Part shown: positions 45,595-54,321 of the stretch, piece after piece
Position numbering within the stretch: the stretch's first letter is position 1
Layout: each line of letters opens with the position of its first letter
Assembly (NCBI RefSeq): GCF_018128905.1
Contig: NZ_CP063808.1
Span: 2,294,001-2,358,000, forward strand
DNA from: Streptomyces sp. A2-16
GTDB taxonomy: Bacteria; Actinomycetota; Actinomycetes; Streptomycetales; Streptomycetaceae
Length of the DNA stretch: 64,000 nucleotides
Reading direction: 5' to 3'
Made by a program: the position numbers and the translations under genes
Notes under the pieces: generated by a model
Seen by the model: the letters and a program-made list of their open reading frames with translations, nothing else
Databases searched by the model: none
Told to the model about the DNA's origin: nothing

Positions 45595-46359
45595 ATGAAT
45601 GAGGTCGAAGTAGTCGTCGCCCATTCCGAACGTGCCACGCTGCGCGTCGGTGACGTGTTCCTGAAGGTGGACGGCGATCAGGCGCGCATCGACGCCGAGG
45701 CCGAGGTGATGTCCCTCGTGCCGGTCCCGACCCCGAGGATCCTCTGGCGCAAGCCGTCCGTGCTGGCGCTCGCCGCGCTCCCGGGGACCACCCTCGGACG
45801 CCTCGGCGGGCCGTCCACCGGGTCGCCGGAGGCGTGGGCCGCGGCGGGCGCCGCCATCCGGAAGCTGCACGAGGCGCCGCTGCCGTCCCGGACGGGCCAG
45901 GCGGGCCGGAGCGCCGCCGCGCTGGCGGCGGAACTCGACCGCGAGTGCGCGTCGCTCGTGGCGATCGGCGTCCTGCCCGCCGACCTCGTCACCCGCAACC
46001 GCCAGGTCGCCGAGGCCGCGCTCCGGCCGTGGACGCCGGCGTTCACGCACGGCGACCTGCAGATCGCGCACGTCTTCGTCGACGGCGACGAGGTCACGGG
46101 CATCATCGACTGGTCCGAGGCGGGCCGGGGCGACGCCCTCCACGACCTCGCCACCTTCACGCTCGAACACGAGCGGCACCTCGACGACGTCATCGCCGGC
46201 TACGGCATCGACGTCGACCTCGACGTCATCCGCGCGTGGTGGTCGTTGCGGAGCCTGCTGATCGTTCGCTGGCTGGCCGAGCACGGCTTCGACCCCTTCG
46301 CGCCGGGCTGCGAGGTCGACGTACTGAGAGCCCGGATGTCGGACCGCGCGGGCGGCTGA
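45595..46359 (+). CDS. Aminoglycoside-phosphotransferase-fold kinase
   Basis: 254 residues. The APH catalytic loop is HGDLQIAHVFVDG, with His where most members have Asn, and the metal Asp is in GIIDWSEAGRGDALHDLATF. The N-lobe is short (ATLRVGDVFLKVD). A family of such small APH-like proteins in Streptomyces shows the same His, as far as I recall. It may phosphorylate a small molecule or confer resistance; no drug can be named. Confidence 0.8.
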   Translation: MNEVEVVVAHSERATLRVGDVFLKVDGDQARIDAEAEVMSLVPVPTPRILWRKPSVLALAALPGTTLGRLGGPSTGSPEAWAAAGAAIRKLHEAPLPSRTGQAGRSAAALAAELDRECASLVAIGVLPADLVTRNRQVAEAALRPWTPAFTHGDLQIAHVFVDGDEVTGIIDWSEAGRGDALHDLATFTLEHERHLDDVIAGYGIDVDLDVIRAWWSLRSLLIVRWLAEHGFDPFAPGCEVDVLRARMSDRAGG

Positions 46360-46417
46360 AGAGCCGCAGACTGTTTACAGTCGCCCCGGTTCGCGCTACC
46401 TTCCGCAACACGTGGGG

Positions 46418-46431
46418 TGGGAGCGCTCCCA
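46418..46431. promoter_or_regulatory. CebR box upstream of the LPMO gene
   Basis: TGGGAGCGCTCCCA is an exact match to the 14-bp palindrome bound by the cellobiose/cellotriose repressor CebR in Streptomyces. It lies 131 bp upstream of the LPMO start, so induction by cello-oligosaccharides is expected. Confidence 0.9.
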
Positions 46432-46562
46432 TGCGGACGGACCGGAACCCGCCCGCGTGCCGCTCCCACCCCGCGGCAACAACACACCCCGAACGACGCA
46501 ACAACACACCCCGCACAACACACCCCGCACGGCCCGTACCTCAAGGAACGGACTGGACTGTC

Positions 46563-47627
46563 ATGATCCTGACAAAGTTATCGAGGGTGACCCGCCCCAG
46601 AGCCCTCTTCCTGGTCCTCGTCTCCCTTCTCGCCACCATCCCCGCTCTGAGTCTCGTCCTCACCGCGGGCGGCAAGGCCGAGGCCCACGGCACCCCGATG
46701 AAGCCCGCCAGCCGCACCTTCCTGTGCTGGCAGGACGGGCTGACCGACACCGGTGAGATCAAACCGGTCAACCCGGCCTGCAAGAACGCGCAACAGGTCA
46801 GCGGCACCACGCCGTTCTACAACTGGTTCTCGGTGCTGCGCTCGGACGGCGCGGGCCGCACCCGCGGCTTCGTCCCCGACGGCCAGTTGTGCAGCGGCGG
46901 CAACACGAACTTCACGGGCTTCAACGCGGCCCGTGACGACTGGCCGCTCACCCACCTCACCTCGGGCAAGACGGTCGACTTCTCCTACAACGCCTGGGCC
47001 GCGCACCCGGGTTGGTTCTACGTCTACGTCACCAAGGACGGCTTCGACCCCAAGAAGACGCTCACCTGGAACGACATGGAGTCGCAGCCGTTCCTCAGCG
47101 TCGACCACCCGCCGCTCAACGGCAGCCCGGGCACGGTCGAGGCCAACTACTCCTGGACCGGTCAGCTTCCGGCCAACAAGTCCGGCCGCCACATCATCTA
47201 CATGGTCTGGCAGCGCTCGGACAGCGCGGAGACCTTCTACTCCTGCTCCGACGTCGTCTTCGACGGCGGCAACGGCGAGGTCACCGGCATCCACGAGCCG
47301 GGCAACCCGACCGAACCGGTGCCGGGTACCTGCACGGCCACCCGCAGGACCACCGGCAGTTGGAGCGGCGGCTACCAGTCCGAGGTGACCGTCACCAACT
47401 CCGGCGACGTCCCGATGCTCGGCTGGATGGTCGACTGGAACCTGCCGTCCGGCCAGAAGGTCGACAGTCTCTGGAACGGCAACGCCACCTACAGCGGTCA
47501 GGGCGTGATGGTCCACAACGCCAACTGGAACGGCTCGCTCAGTCCGGGGCAGAGTACGACGTTCGGCTACGTCGTCACCGGCTCCGGAGGCGACACGGCC
47601 ACGACCCTTCCCTGCCGCGTCGGCTGA
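46563..47627 (+). CDS. Secreted AA10 lytic polysaccharide monooxygenase with CBM2
   Basis: 354 residues. The signal peptide ends KAEA, leaving His42 as mature residue 1 (HGTPMKPASRTF), the first half of the copper histidine brace; a second His is in AWAAHPGWFYVY. The AA10 domain spans about 42-255. After a short linker a CBM2 (about 262-354: GTCTATRRTTGSWSGGYQ...WNGSLSPGQSTTFGYVVTG) binds cellulose. It cleaves crystalline cellulose oxidatively outside the cell. The exact CebR box upstream agrees. A terminator hairpin follows. Confidence 0.93.
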   Translation: MILTKLSRVTRPRALFLVLVSLLATIPALSLVLTAGGKAEAHGTPMKPASRTFLCWQDGLTDTGEIKPVNPACKNAQQVSGTTPFYNWFSVLRSDGAGRTRGFVPDGQLCSGGNTNFTGFNAARDDWPLTHLTSGKTVDFSYNAWAAHPGWFYVYVTKDGFDPKKTLTWNDMESQPFLSVDHPPLNGSPGTVEANYSWTGQLPANKSGRHIIYMVWQRSDSAETFYSCSDVVFDGGNGEVTGIHEPGNPTEPVPGTCTATRRTTGSWSGGYQSEVTVTNSGDVPMLGWMVDWNLPSGQKVDSLWNGNATYSGQGVMVHNANWNGSLSPGQSTTFGYVVTGSGGDTATTLPCRVG

Positions 47628-47663
47628 GCCACCGTCCGAACACGCTCGAACCCTCAGCTCAGG

Positions 47664-47698
47664 GCGGACCCGGTGGGGCTGTGCGCCACCGGGTCCGC
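47664..47698 (+). terminator. Terminator after the LPMO gene
   Basis: GCGGACCCGGTGG (47664-47676) pairs with CCACCGGGTCCGC (47686-47698), a perfect 13-bp stem with a 9-nt loop, 37 bp after the stop codon. The rest of the 354-bp gap to the GH92 gene holds the operator at 47767 and no gene. Confidence 0.8.
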
Positions 47699-47766
47699 GA
47701 GCCGTGTCGGCACAGGGGGGTGGTGGCCGACGCGGATGGTGCATGGCTTGTGACGACGTGACGCGC

Positions 47767-47778
47767 GACAACGTTGTC
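47767..47778. promoter_or_regulatory. LacI-type operator upstream of the first GH92 gene
   Basis: GACAACGTTGTC is a perfect palindrome with the central CG of LacI/GalR operators, 204 bp before the GH92 start. It differs from the CebR and CGAAAGTTTCG sites nearby, which implies a separate sugar signal. Confidence 0.55.
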
Positions 47779-47981
47779 GAGTGGTCTGTGCATGACTCTA
47801 CCGCCTCAACGGACAACGATGTCAAATTAGTTGGCGGAAAGGGCTGGACCAGCGGAGTGACGCCCTCGCGCGTCCCCACCGACACACGCGCCCTTCCGTG
47901 ATACGCGTGGCGCACGTTACTGTCCCAGCGGCTTGTGCGACCTGTGGTGCGCGACCCGTCCGAAGAAGGAGGGGCCGCGTC

Positions 47982-50900
47982 ATGCGTTTGCGTCCTACGT
48001 CCCTGCTGCTGGCGGCCGTTCTCGCCGTCACCGGCGCCACCCCAGCCCTCGCGGCCTCCGCCGCACCCCCCGGTCTCGTCGACGACCCGACCGCACACGT
48101 CGATCCGCTCATCGGCACGACGAACGGCGGCAACGTCTTCCCGGGCGCCGTCACCCCGTTCGGCATGTTCTCCTTCAGCCCCGAGAACACCCGCGGCGAC
48201 GCCACCAGAACCGCCGCGCCCGGGGGTTATCTGTACGACGCCACCCGCATCCGCGGCTTCAGCCTCACGCACATGTCCGGCACGGGCTGCGCGGGCGGCA
48301 GCGGTGACATCCCGCTCTTCCCGTTCGCCGGCGAGGTCACCTCCTCCCCGGCGAGCGACACCAAGGACGCGGTGTACGCGGCCGACTTCAGCCACGCCGA
48401 CGAGACGGCCGAGCCCGGCCACTACCGGGTGGGCCTCGCCTCCGGCGTCACCGCCGACCTCACGGCCACCGCCCGCACCGGCTCGGCCCGCTTCACCTAC
48501 CCGGCCGACAAGCCCGCCTCGCTGCTGTTCCGCACCGCCAACTCCGAGGTGGGCTCGTCCGACTCGACCGTCGAGATCGACCCGGCGGCCCGGACGGTCT
48601 CCGGCTCGGTCACCTCCGGCAACTTCTGCGGCTACCTGGACCCGGAAGGCCAACGCGCCTACTACACCGTCCACTTCACCGCTCACTTCGACCAGCCCTT
48701 CGCGGCCACCGGCACCTGGCAGGACGACAGGCTCGCCCCCGGATCCCGCACGGCCTCCGGCGGCACGGGCGGGTTCTCGCAGGGCGGGCGCCCCGTCGCG
48801 GGCAAGGGAGCGGGCGGCTACGTCCAGTTCGCACCCGGCACCGAACAGGTCGGCGTCAGGATCGGGATCTCGTACGTCAGCCGGGCCGGCGCGGCGGCCA
48901 ACCTCGCCGCGGAGAACCCGCCCCGGCGCTCCTTCGACTCGGTGCGCGAGGCGGCCCGCCATGCCTGGCGGGAGCGGCTGCGGGCGATCCGCGTGGGCGG
49001 CGGCACCGACGACGAGCGCACCACCTTCTACACCGCGCTCTACCACGCCCTGCTCCACCCCAATGTGATCAGCGACGCCGACCGCAGATACCGAGGCAGT
49101 GACGGTGAGGTGCACTCCGTCGCCCGCGGCCACCGGGCCCAGTACGGCACCTTCTCCGGCTGGGACGTCTACCGCGGCCAGGTGCAGTTGCTGACCCTGC
49201 TCGACCCGCGCACCGGCTCGGACGTGGCGCAGTCCCTGTACGAACTGGCCCGGCAGAACGGCGGAGTCTGGGACCGTTGGCTGCACGGCACGAGCGGCAC
49301 CCACGTCATGAACGGCGACCCCTCACCCATCGCCCTGGCCGGCATCCACGCCTTCGGCGGCAGGGACTTCGACCTGCGCGGCGCACTGGACTCCCTGGTG
49401 AAGGCGGCCACGGTCCCCACCGCGCAGGACCTGTCGTCCGCCGGCAAGCCGGTGCTCTCCGTCGGTCAACGCCCCTCCCTCGACAAGTACCTGAAACTGC
49501 ACTACATGCCGTCCGTCTCCAACGCCTGGGGTGGCGCCGCCGAGACCCTGGAGATGTCCGGCGCGGACTTCGCGCTCTCCCAACTGGCCCGCGCGGCGGG
49601 GGAGAAGGGCACGGCGGCCGCCTTCTCCGACAGGTCCCAGTGGTGGCAGAACAACTTCAACATCGCCGCCGACCCGAGCGGCGGCTACATCGCCAACCGC
49701 AAGGCGGACGGCAGTTGGGTCACCGGATTCACCCCGTCCACCGGCAACGGCTTCGTCGAGGGGACGGCGGCCCAGTACACCTGGATGGTCCAGCACGACC
49801 CGGCGGGTCTGTTCGCCGCGATGGGCGGCCGGGACCGGGCGTTGGCCCGCCTGGACGCCTTCTTCCACGACGACAAGGGCGACTGGGCCTTCACCGGCAA
49901 TGGCGGCGAGAAGTCCGAGCTGGACAACGAGCCGTCGATCAACGTCCCCTACCTGTACGCCTACGCAGGCGCCCCCTACAAGACACAGGAGACCGTCCGC
50001 GCCGCCATGCGGCAGCTCTGGTCGACCCGCCCGGGCGGCATCCCCGGCAACGACGACCTCGGCGCGATGTCCGCCTGGTACGTCTTCTCCGCGCTCGGCA
50101 TGTACCCCCAGGTGCCGTCCCGTTCCGAACTGGTCCTCGCCTCACCGCTGTTCCCGCGCATCGAGATCGACCGCCCCACCGGCAACGACATCTCCGTCCG
50201 CGCGCAGGGTGCGGCCGCCGACGCGCCGTACGTGCACGCGCTCAAGTTGAACGGCCGTACCAGTAAGGCGGCTTGGCTCCCGGCCTCCTTCGTGAGGGAC
50301 GGCGGCCGGCTGGACTACACCCTCTCCACCGAGCCCGCCCCGGCCTGGGGAGCGGACGCGCCCCCGCCGTCCTTCCGCGAGGGCGAGCAGCCGTACCAGA
50401 TCGGAGTCGGCCCGACCACGGCGACGATCGCGCCGGGCGGCAGCACGAAGGTCGGTGTCCGCGCACTCTCGCTGAGCGGTGACGGCACGGGCCCAGAGGT
50501 CCGCTTCCGGGTCCGGACACCCGAGGGCGTCAAGGCGACTCCCGGCGAGGGCACAGTCGTCGACGGTTCCCAGGAGATCACCCTCAGCGCCGACGAGGGC
50601 AGCAAGCAGGGCTTCTACGACGTCACGGTCGCCGTCACCTCGGACGGCACCGCCTACGAGCAGCCCGTGTCCCTCACGGTGGCCGCGCCGGGCACCCTCC
50701 TCGCCGCCTACGACAGCACCGGGATCTCCGACGACTCCGGCGACCACGACGAGGCCGACTACGACGGCGGCGGCTGGAGCTACTCCCGCCAGGCCCTGGA
50801 GGCGGCCGGCCTCACGCCGGGCGAGCAGGGCACGACCGCCGGCCTGACCTTCACATGGCCGAACTCACCGGCCGGACGGCCCGACAACGCCACGGGATCC

Positions 50901-51251
50901 GGCCGGACCATCCAACTGCCGAGTCCCGCACGTCAGTTGTCCTTCGTCGGCAGTGCCGTGAACGGCAACCAACAGGCCGAGGCCACCGTCACCTACACCG
51001 ACGGCAGCACCGGCACGATCGGACTCGCCTTCACCGACTGGACCGTCGGAGGAGGCGGCGGCACCGTCCAGTACGGCAACGAGGTCGTCGCCCGCGCCGC
51101 CTACCGCAACGTGGCGGGCGCGGACCGGGACCCGGTGGCGACGTACGTCTTCGCCACGAAGGCGTTCACGGCACCGGAGGGCCGGCGGATCGCGAGCGTG
51201 ACGCTGCCGCGGAACACCGATCTGCACGTGTTCGCCCTGGCTACCGACTGA
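47982..51251 (+). CDS. Secreted GH92 alpha-mannosidase
   Basis: 1089 residues. A signal peptide (about 1-29, ALAASA) precedes the GH92 N-terminal beta domain (VDPLIGTTNGGNVFPGAVTPFGM) and (alpha/alpha)6 catalytic domain (SNAWGGAAETLEMSGADFAL, GNDDLGAMSAWYVFSALGMYP). A NEW3-like beta domain (about 800-905) and a C-terminal beta-sandwich (AAYDSTGISDDSGDHDEADYD) follow. GH92 enzymes are Ca2+-dependent inverting exo-alpha-mannosidases. AAGGAGGGG supports the ATG. The stop region overlaps the convergent esterase gene by 11 bp. Confidence 0.93.
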   Translation: MRLRPTSLLLAAVLAVTGATPALAASAAPPGLVDDPTAHVDPLIGTTNGGNVFPGAVTPFGMFSFSPENTRGDATRTAAPGGYLYDATRIRGFSLTHMSGTGCAGGSGDIPLFPFAGEVTSSPASDTKDAVYAADFSHADETAEPGHYRVGLASGVTADLTATARTGSARFTYPADKPASLLFRTANSEVGSSDSTVEIDPAARTVSGSVTSGNFCGYLDPEGQRAYYTVHFTAHFDQPFAATGTWQDDRLAPGSRTASGGTGGFSQGGRPVAGKGAGGYVQFAPGTEQVGVRIGISYVSRAGAAANLAAENPPRRSFDSVREAARHAWRERLRAIRVGGGTDDERTTFYTALYHALLHPNVISDADRRYRGSDGEVHSVARGHRAQYGTFSGWDVYRGQVQLLTLLDPRTGSDVAQSLYELARQNGGVWDRWLHGTSGTHVMNGDPSPIALAGIHAFGGRDFDLRGALDSLVKAATVPTAQDLSSAGKPVLSVGQRPSLDKYLKLHYMPSVSNAWGGAAETLEMSGADFALSQLARAAGEKGTAAAFSDRSQWWQNNFNIAADPSGGYIANRKADGSWVTGFTPSTGNGFVEGTAAQYTWMVQHDPAGLFAAMGGRDRALARLDAFFHDDKGDWAFTGNGGEKSELDNEPSINVPYLYAYAGAPYKTQETVRAAMRQLWSTRPGGIPGNDDLGAMSAWYVFSALGMYPQVPSRSELVLASPLFPRIEIDRPTGNDISVRAQGAAADAPYVHALKLNGRTSKAAWLPASFVRDGGRLDYTLSTEPAPAWGADAPPPSFREGEQPYQIGVGPTTATIAPGGSTKVGVRALSLSGDGTGPEVRFRVRTPEGVKATPGEGTVVDGSQEITLSADEGSKQGFYDVTVAVTSDGTAYEQPVSLTVAAPGTLLAAYDSTGISDDSGDHDEADYDGGGWSYSRQALEAAGLTPGEQGTTAGLTFTWPNSPAGRPDNATGSGRTIQLPSPARQLSFVGSAVNGNQQAEATVTYTDGSTGTIGLAFTDWTVGGGGGTVQYGNEVVARAAYRNVAGADRDPVATYVFATKAFTAPEGRRIASVTLPRNTDLHVFALATD

Positions 51252-52236
51252 CCTCCAACGCGGCGGCCAGCCAGTCGAGTTGGCGGCGCACCTGCACCGC
51301 GTCGCCGCCCTCGTGGCCGTTGTACGGATAGGCGTGGATCTCCTTGCGGGGGTCCACGCCGGTCAGTTCGCCGTAGCGGTTGAAGGCCGCGTACGCCCCG
51401 CTCGGCGGGCACACCGTGTCGCGCAGGCCCACCCCGAAGTGAGCCGGTGCGCCGGCGCGGCGGGCGAAGGAGACGCCCTCCATGTACGAGAGCGTGCGAT
51501 ACGCGGCCTCCTCCACGCCCCGGTGCACGGAGAGGTAGGCGCCGATCTCGCCGTAGGGACTCGCGTCGGTCAGGTCCAGAGCGCGCCGGATGCCGCACAG
51601 GAAGGGCGCGGTGACCAGGACCGCCGCCAGCTCCGGCACCAGTCCCGCGACGGCCAGCGCCAGGCTGCCGCCCTGGCTGTTGCCGACGGCCGCGACGCGT
51701 CCCCCGTCGACCCCCGGCAGTACCCGCACCGCCGTCACCGCCCGCACGGCGTCCGTGATCAGACGCCGGTAGTGGTAGTCGCGCGGGTCCAGCAGACCCC
51801 GGACCGCGGGACCCGGGCCGCCCGGCGCCAGGGCGTGCGGGTCGGGGGTCGCGCCGCCGTTGCCGTACTGGTCGCCCTGGCCGCGGTTGTCCATCAACAG
51901 ATGCGCGTGACCGGCGTTCACCCAGGTCAGCCGCTCGTGGGGGAGACCGCGCCCGCGGCCGTAACCGGCGTACTCGACGACCGCGGGCAGTGCCGAGCGC
52001 ACTCCCGCCGGTCTGCTGTACCAGGCGCGCACCGGATCGCCGGCGAAGCCCCGGAAGGTCACGTCCCAGGTGTCCGTGAGCCGTAGCCCGCTGTCGACCG
52101 GGCGTACCGACACCAACACGTCCGCCTGCGCGGCTTCCTTCAGGGTGTCACGCCAGAACTCGTCGAAATCCGGGGGTTCCTGGACATCGGGACGGTACTG
52201 CTGCAGCTCTCCGAGGGGCAGGTCGAACGCAGGCAC
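51241..52236 (-). CDS. CE7 acetyl xylan esterase/cephalosporin-C deacetylase
   Basis: 331 residues. The alpha/beta-hydrolase triad is visible: Ser in GNSQGG, Asp in GLRDTVCPPSGAY and His in YNGHEGGD. The RGQGDQ motif (DNRGQGDQYGNGG) is diagnostic for CE7. There is no signal peptide, so it probably removes acetyl groups from imported xylo-oligosaccharides in the cytoplasm. GTG 52236 follows GAGGTG. It is divergent from the ABC transporter and shares its regulatory gap with it. Confidence 0.9.
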   Translation of the reverse strand: MPAFDLPLGELQQYRPDVQEPPDFDEFWRDTLKEAAQADVLVSVRPVDSGLRLTDTWDVTFRGFAGDPVRAWYSRPAGVRSALPAVVEYAGYGRGRGLPHERLTWVNAGHAHLLMDNRGQGDQYGNGGATPDPHALAPGGPGPAVRGLLDPRDYHYRRLITDAVRAVTAVRVLPGVDGGRVAAVGNSQGGSLALAVAGLVPELAAVLVTAPFLCGIRRALDLTDASPYGEIGAYLSVHRGVEEAAYRTLSYMEGVSFARRAGAPAHFGVGLRDTVCPPSGAYAAFNRYGELTGVDPRKEIHAYPYNGHEGGDAVQVRRQLDWLAAALEVSR

Positions 52237-52398
52237 AGGGCACCTCGCATGAGTCGGTCCAAGTGGTGAAACTTGCGGAGGGGGCCGGGCTTTGGCTTCC
52301 CTGTCCTACCCCACTCCTGCCTCAGGTATCTCGCGCCCGCCCCATTGACAGCGCTTTCTTCGTGGCTCTAAGTTGCCGCGAAGTTACCGGTAAGAGCT

Positions 52399-52409
52399 CG
52401 AAAGTTTCG
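52399..52409. promoter_or_regulatory. CGAAAGTTTCG operator between the esterase and ABC transporter genes
   Basis: CGAAAGTTTCG is a perfect 11-bp inverted repeat of the kind bound by LacI-family regulators of xylo-oligosaccharide genes such as BxlR. It lies 30 bp before the first permease start and 163 bp before the divergent esterase. Confidence 0.7.
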
Positions 52410-52439
52410 GTTCCATGCCTCCGTCTGAGAGGACCGAGC

Positions 52440-53420
52440 GTGAGCACATCCGTCAAGTCGGCCTCTTTGCCACCCAGCGTCGAAGACCCACCCGGAGTCG
52501 CCGCCCGCCCCGCGCCGCGCGGTGGATGGCGCCGGTCTCTGCGCCGCGACTGGCAGCTGTACTCGCTGGCCGTGCTGCCGCTGCTGTTCTTCCTGGTCTT
52601 CCGCTATCTGCCGATGATCGGCAACGTGATCGCCTTCCGGCGCTTCGAGCCCGGCGGCTCGATGTTCGGTGAGGACTGGGTGGGCCTGCGCTATGTGCGC
52701 ATGTTCCTCAGCGACCCGACCTTCTGGCAGGTGTTCCGCAACACCCTGTGGCTCGGCGGACTCACGCTGGTGTTCTGCTTCCCCATCCCGATCGTCCTCG
52801 CCCTCCTGCTGAACGAGGTGCGCCGACGCTCCCTCAAGCGGTTCGTGCAGTCGGTGTCCTACCTCCCGCACTTCCTGTCGATCGTGATCGTCGCGGGCCT
52901 CACCCTGCAGATACTCGCCACCGACGGCCCGGTCAACCACGCGCTCGGCCTGCTCGGCCACGACGAGATCCGCTTCATCCAGGAACCCGAATGGTTCCGC
53001 ACGATCTACGTCGGCTCGGAGATCTGGCAGACCGCCGGCTGGGGCACGATCCTCTACCTCGCCGCGCTCACCACCATCGACGAGGACCTGTACGAGGCCG
53101 CGCGCATCGACGGCGCCAACCGCTGGCAGCAGATCTGGCACGTCACCCTGCCCGGCATCCGCCCCACCATGATCACCCTGCTGATCCTCAACATCGGCAC
53201 CTTCATGGCCGTCGGCTTCGAGAAGGTCCTGCTGCTGTACAACCCGCTGACCTACCCGACCGCCGATGTGATCTCGACCTATGTCTACCGGGCGGGCGTC
53301 GAGTCCAACAGCTTCAGCTACGCGGCCGCGATCGGCCTGTTCGAGGCGGTCATCGGCCTGGTCCTGATCACGTCCGCCAACACGCTCTCGCGCCGCACAG
53401 TGGGGACCAGCCTGTGGTGA
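52440..53420 (+). CDS. Carbohydrate ABC transporter permease 1 (LplB type)
   Basis: 326 residues with a charged N-terminal tail and six TM helices. The EAA loop is DEDLYEAARIDGANRWQQIWHVTLPGI, and WQLYSLAVLPLLFFLVFRYLPM is the typical first helix of LplB/YtfT-like sugar permeases. GTG 52440 was chosen over longer in-frame starts because GAGAGGA precedes it and the upstream part contains the operator. It overlaps the second permease by 4 bp (GTGA). No ATPase is encoded here; a shared MsiK-type ATPase is likely. Confidence 0.92.
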   Translation: MSTSVKSASLPPSVEDPPGVAARPAPRGGWRRSLRRDWQLYSLAVLPLLFFLVFRYLPMIGNVIAFRRFEPGGSMFGEDWVGLRYVRMFLSDPTFWQVFRNTLWLGGLTLVFCFPIPIVLALLLNEVRRRSLKRFVQSVSYLPHFLSIVIVAGLTLQILATDGPVNHALGLLGHDEIRFIQEPEWFRTIYVGSEIWQTAGWGTILYLAALTTIDEDLYEAARIDGANRWQQIWHVTLPGIRPTMITLLILNIGTFMAVGFEKVLLLYNPLTYPTADVISTYVYRAGVESNSFSYAAAIGLFEAVIGLVLITSANTLSRRTVGTSLW

Positions 53421-54286
53421 AGCCGAGCCGTTCCTACCGGGTCTTCCAGGGTGTCAACGGGGTGATCCTCACCCTGGTCGTCGTGGTCACCCTGTACCCC
53501 TTCGTCAACATCGTCGCGCGGTCCTTCAGTGGCGAGCGGCAGATCCGAGCCGGCCAAGTGACCCTGTGGCCCAAGGGGTTCAGCCTCACCACGTACAAGA
53601 TCGTGTTCCAGGACGCGATGTTCTGGCGGAACTACGGCAACACCGTGTTCTACACGGTCGTCGCCACCGCCGTCGCCATGGTCCTGACGACCTGTTACGC
53701 CTACGTCCTGTCGAAGAAGCATCTCAAGGGGCGCGGGGTGCTGGTCGGCATCGCCGTGTTCACGATGTTCTTCACCGGCGGACTGATCCCCAACTACGTC
53801 CTGGTCACCAGCCTCGGACTGAAGAACAGCGTCTGGGCGATCGCACTGCCCAACGCGATCAGCGTTTTCAACCTGCTGGTGATGAAGGCCTTCTTCGAGA
53901 GCCTGCCGACCGAGCTCGAGGAGGCCGCGCAGATCGACGGACTGAGCACCTACGGCATCCTCCTCAGGATCGTGCTGCCGCTGTCCAAGGCGGTCGTGGC
54001 GACCATGGTGCTCTTCTACACGGTGTCCTTCTGGAACTCCTGGTTCAGCGCCTTCCTCTACATGGACCACTCCGACCTGATGCCGGTCACCGTCTACCTG
54101 CGCAACCTCATCGCGGGCGCCACCGGCGGCGGCAACGCGGGCGCCTCCACCGCGGAGCTCAGCCAGGTCGGCGCGAGCATCCAGGCGGTCACCATCGTGC
54201 TCACCGCACTGCCGATCATCTGCGTGTACCCGTTCGTCCAGCGCTACTTCGTCTCGGGCGTGATGCTCGGCGCGGTCAAGGGCTGA
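53417..54286 (+). CDS. Carbohydrate ABC transporter permease 2 (YtcP type)
   Basis: 289 residues with six TM helices and EAA loop EEAAQIDGLSTYGILLRIVLPLSKAV. The end, PFVQRYFVSGVMLGAVKG, is characteristic of YtcP/LplC-like permeases for oligosaccharides. It is coupled to permease 1 and precedes the solute-binding lipoprotein by 35 bp. Confidence 0.93.
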   Translation: MKPSRSYRVFQGVNGVILTLVVVVTLYPFVNIVARSFSGERQIRAGQVTLWPKGFSLTTYKIVFQDAMFWRNYGNTVFYTVVATAVAMVLTTCYAYVLSKKHLKGRGVLVGIAVFTMFFTGGLIPNYVLVTSLGLKNSVWAIALPNAISVFNLLVMKAFFESLPTELEEAAQIDGLSTYGILLRIVLPLSKAVVATMVLFYTVSFWNSWFSAFLYMDHSDLMPVTVYLRNLIAGATGGGNAGASTAELSQVGASIQAVTIVLTALPIICVYPFVQRYFVSGVMLGAVKG

Positions 54287-54321
54287 TCCCAGCAACTCAG
54301 CTACGGAACAAGGGAGTTCCC

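Noticed and set aside
46578..49304. 908-codon minus frame across the LPMO and GH92 genes
   Set aside because: It spans two well-supported plus-strand genes, a terminator and an operator; no domain is recognisable.
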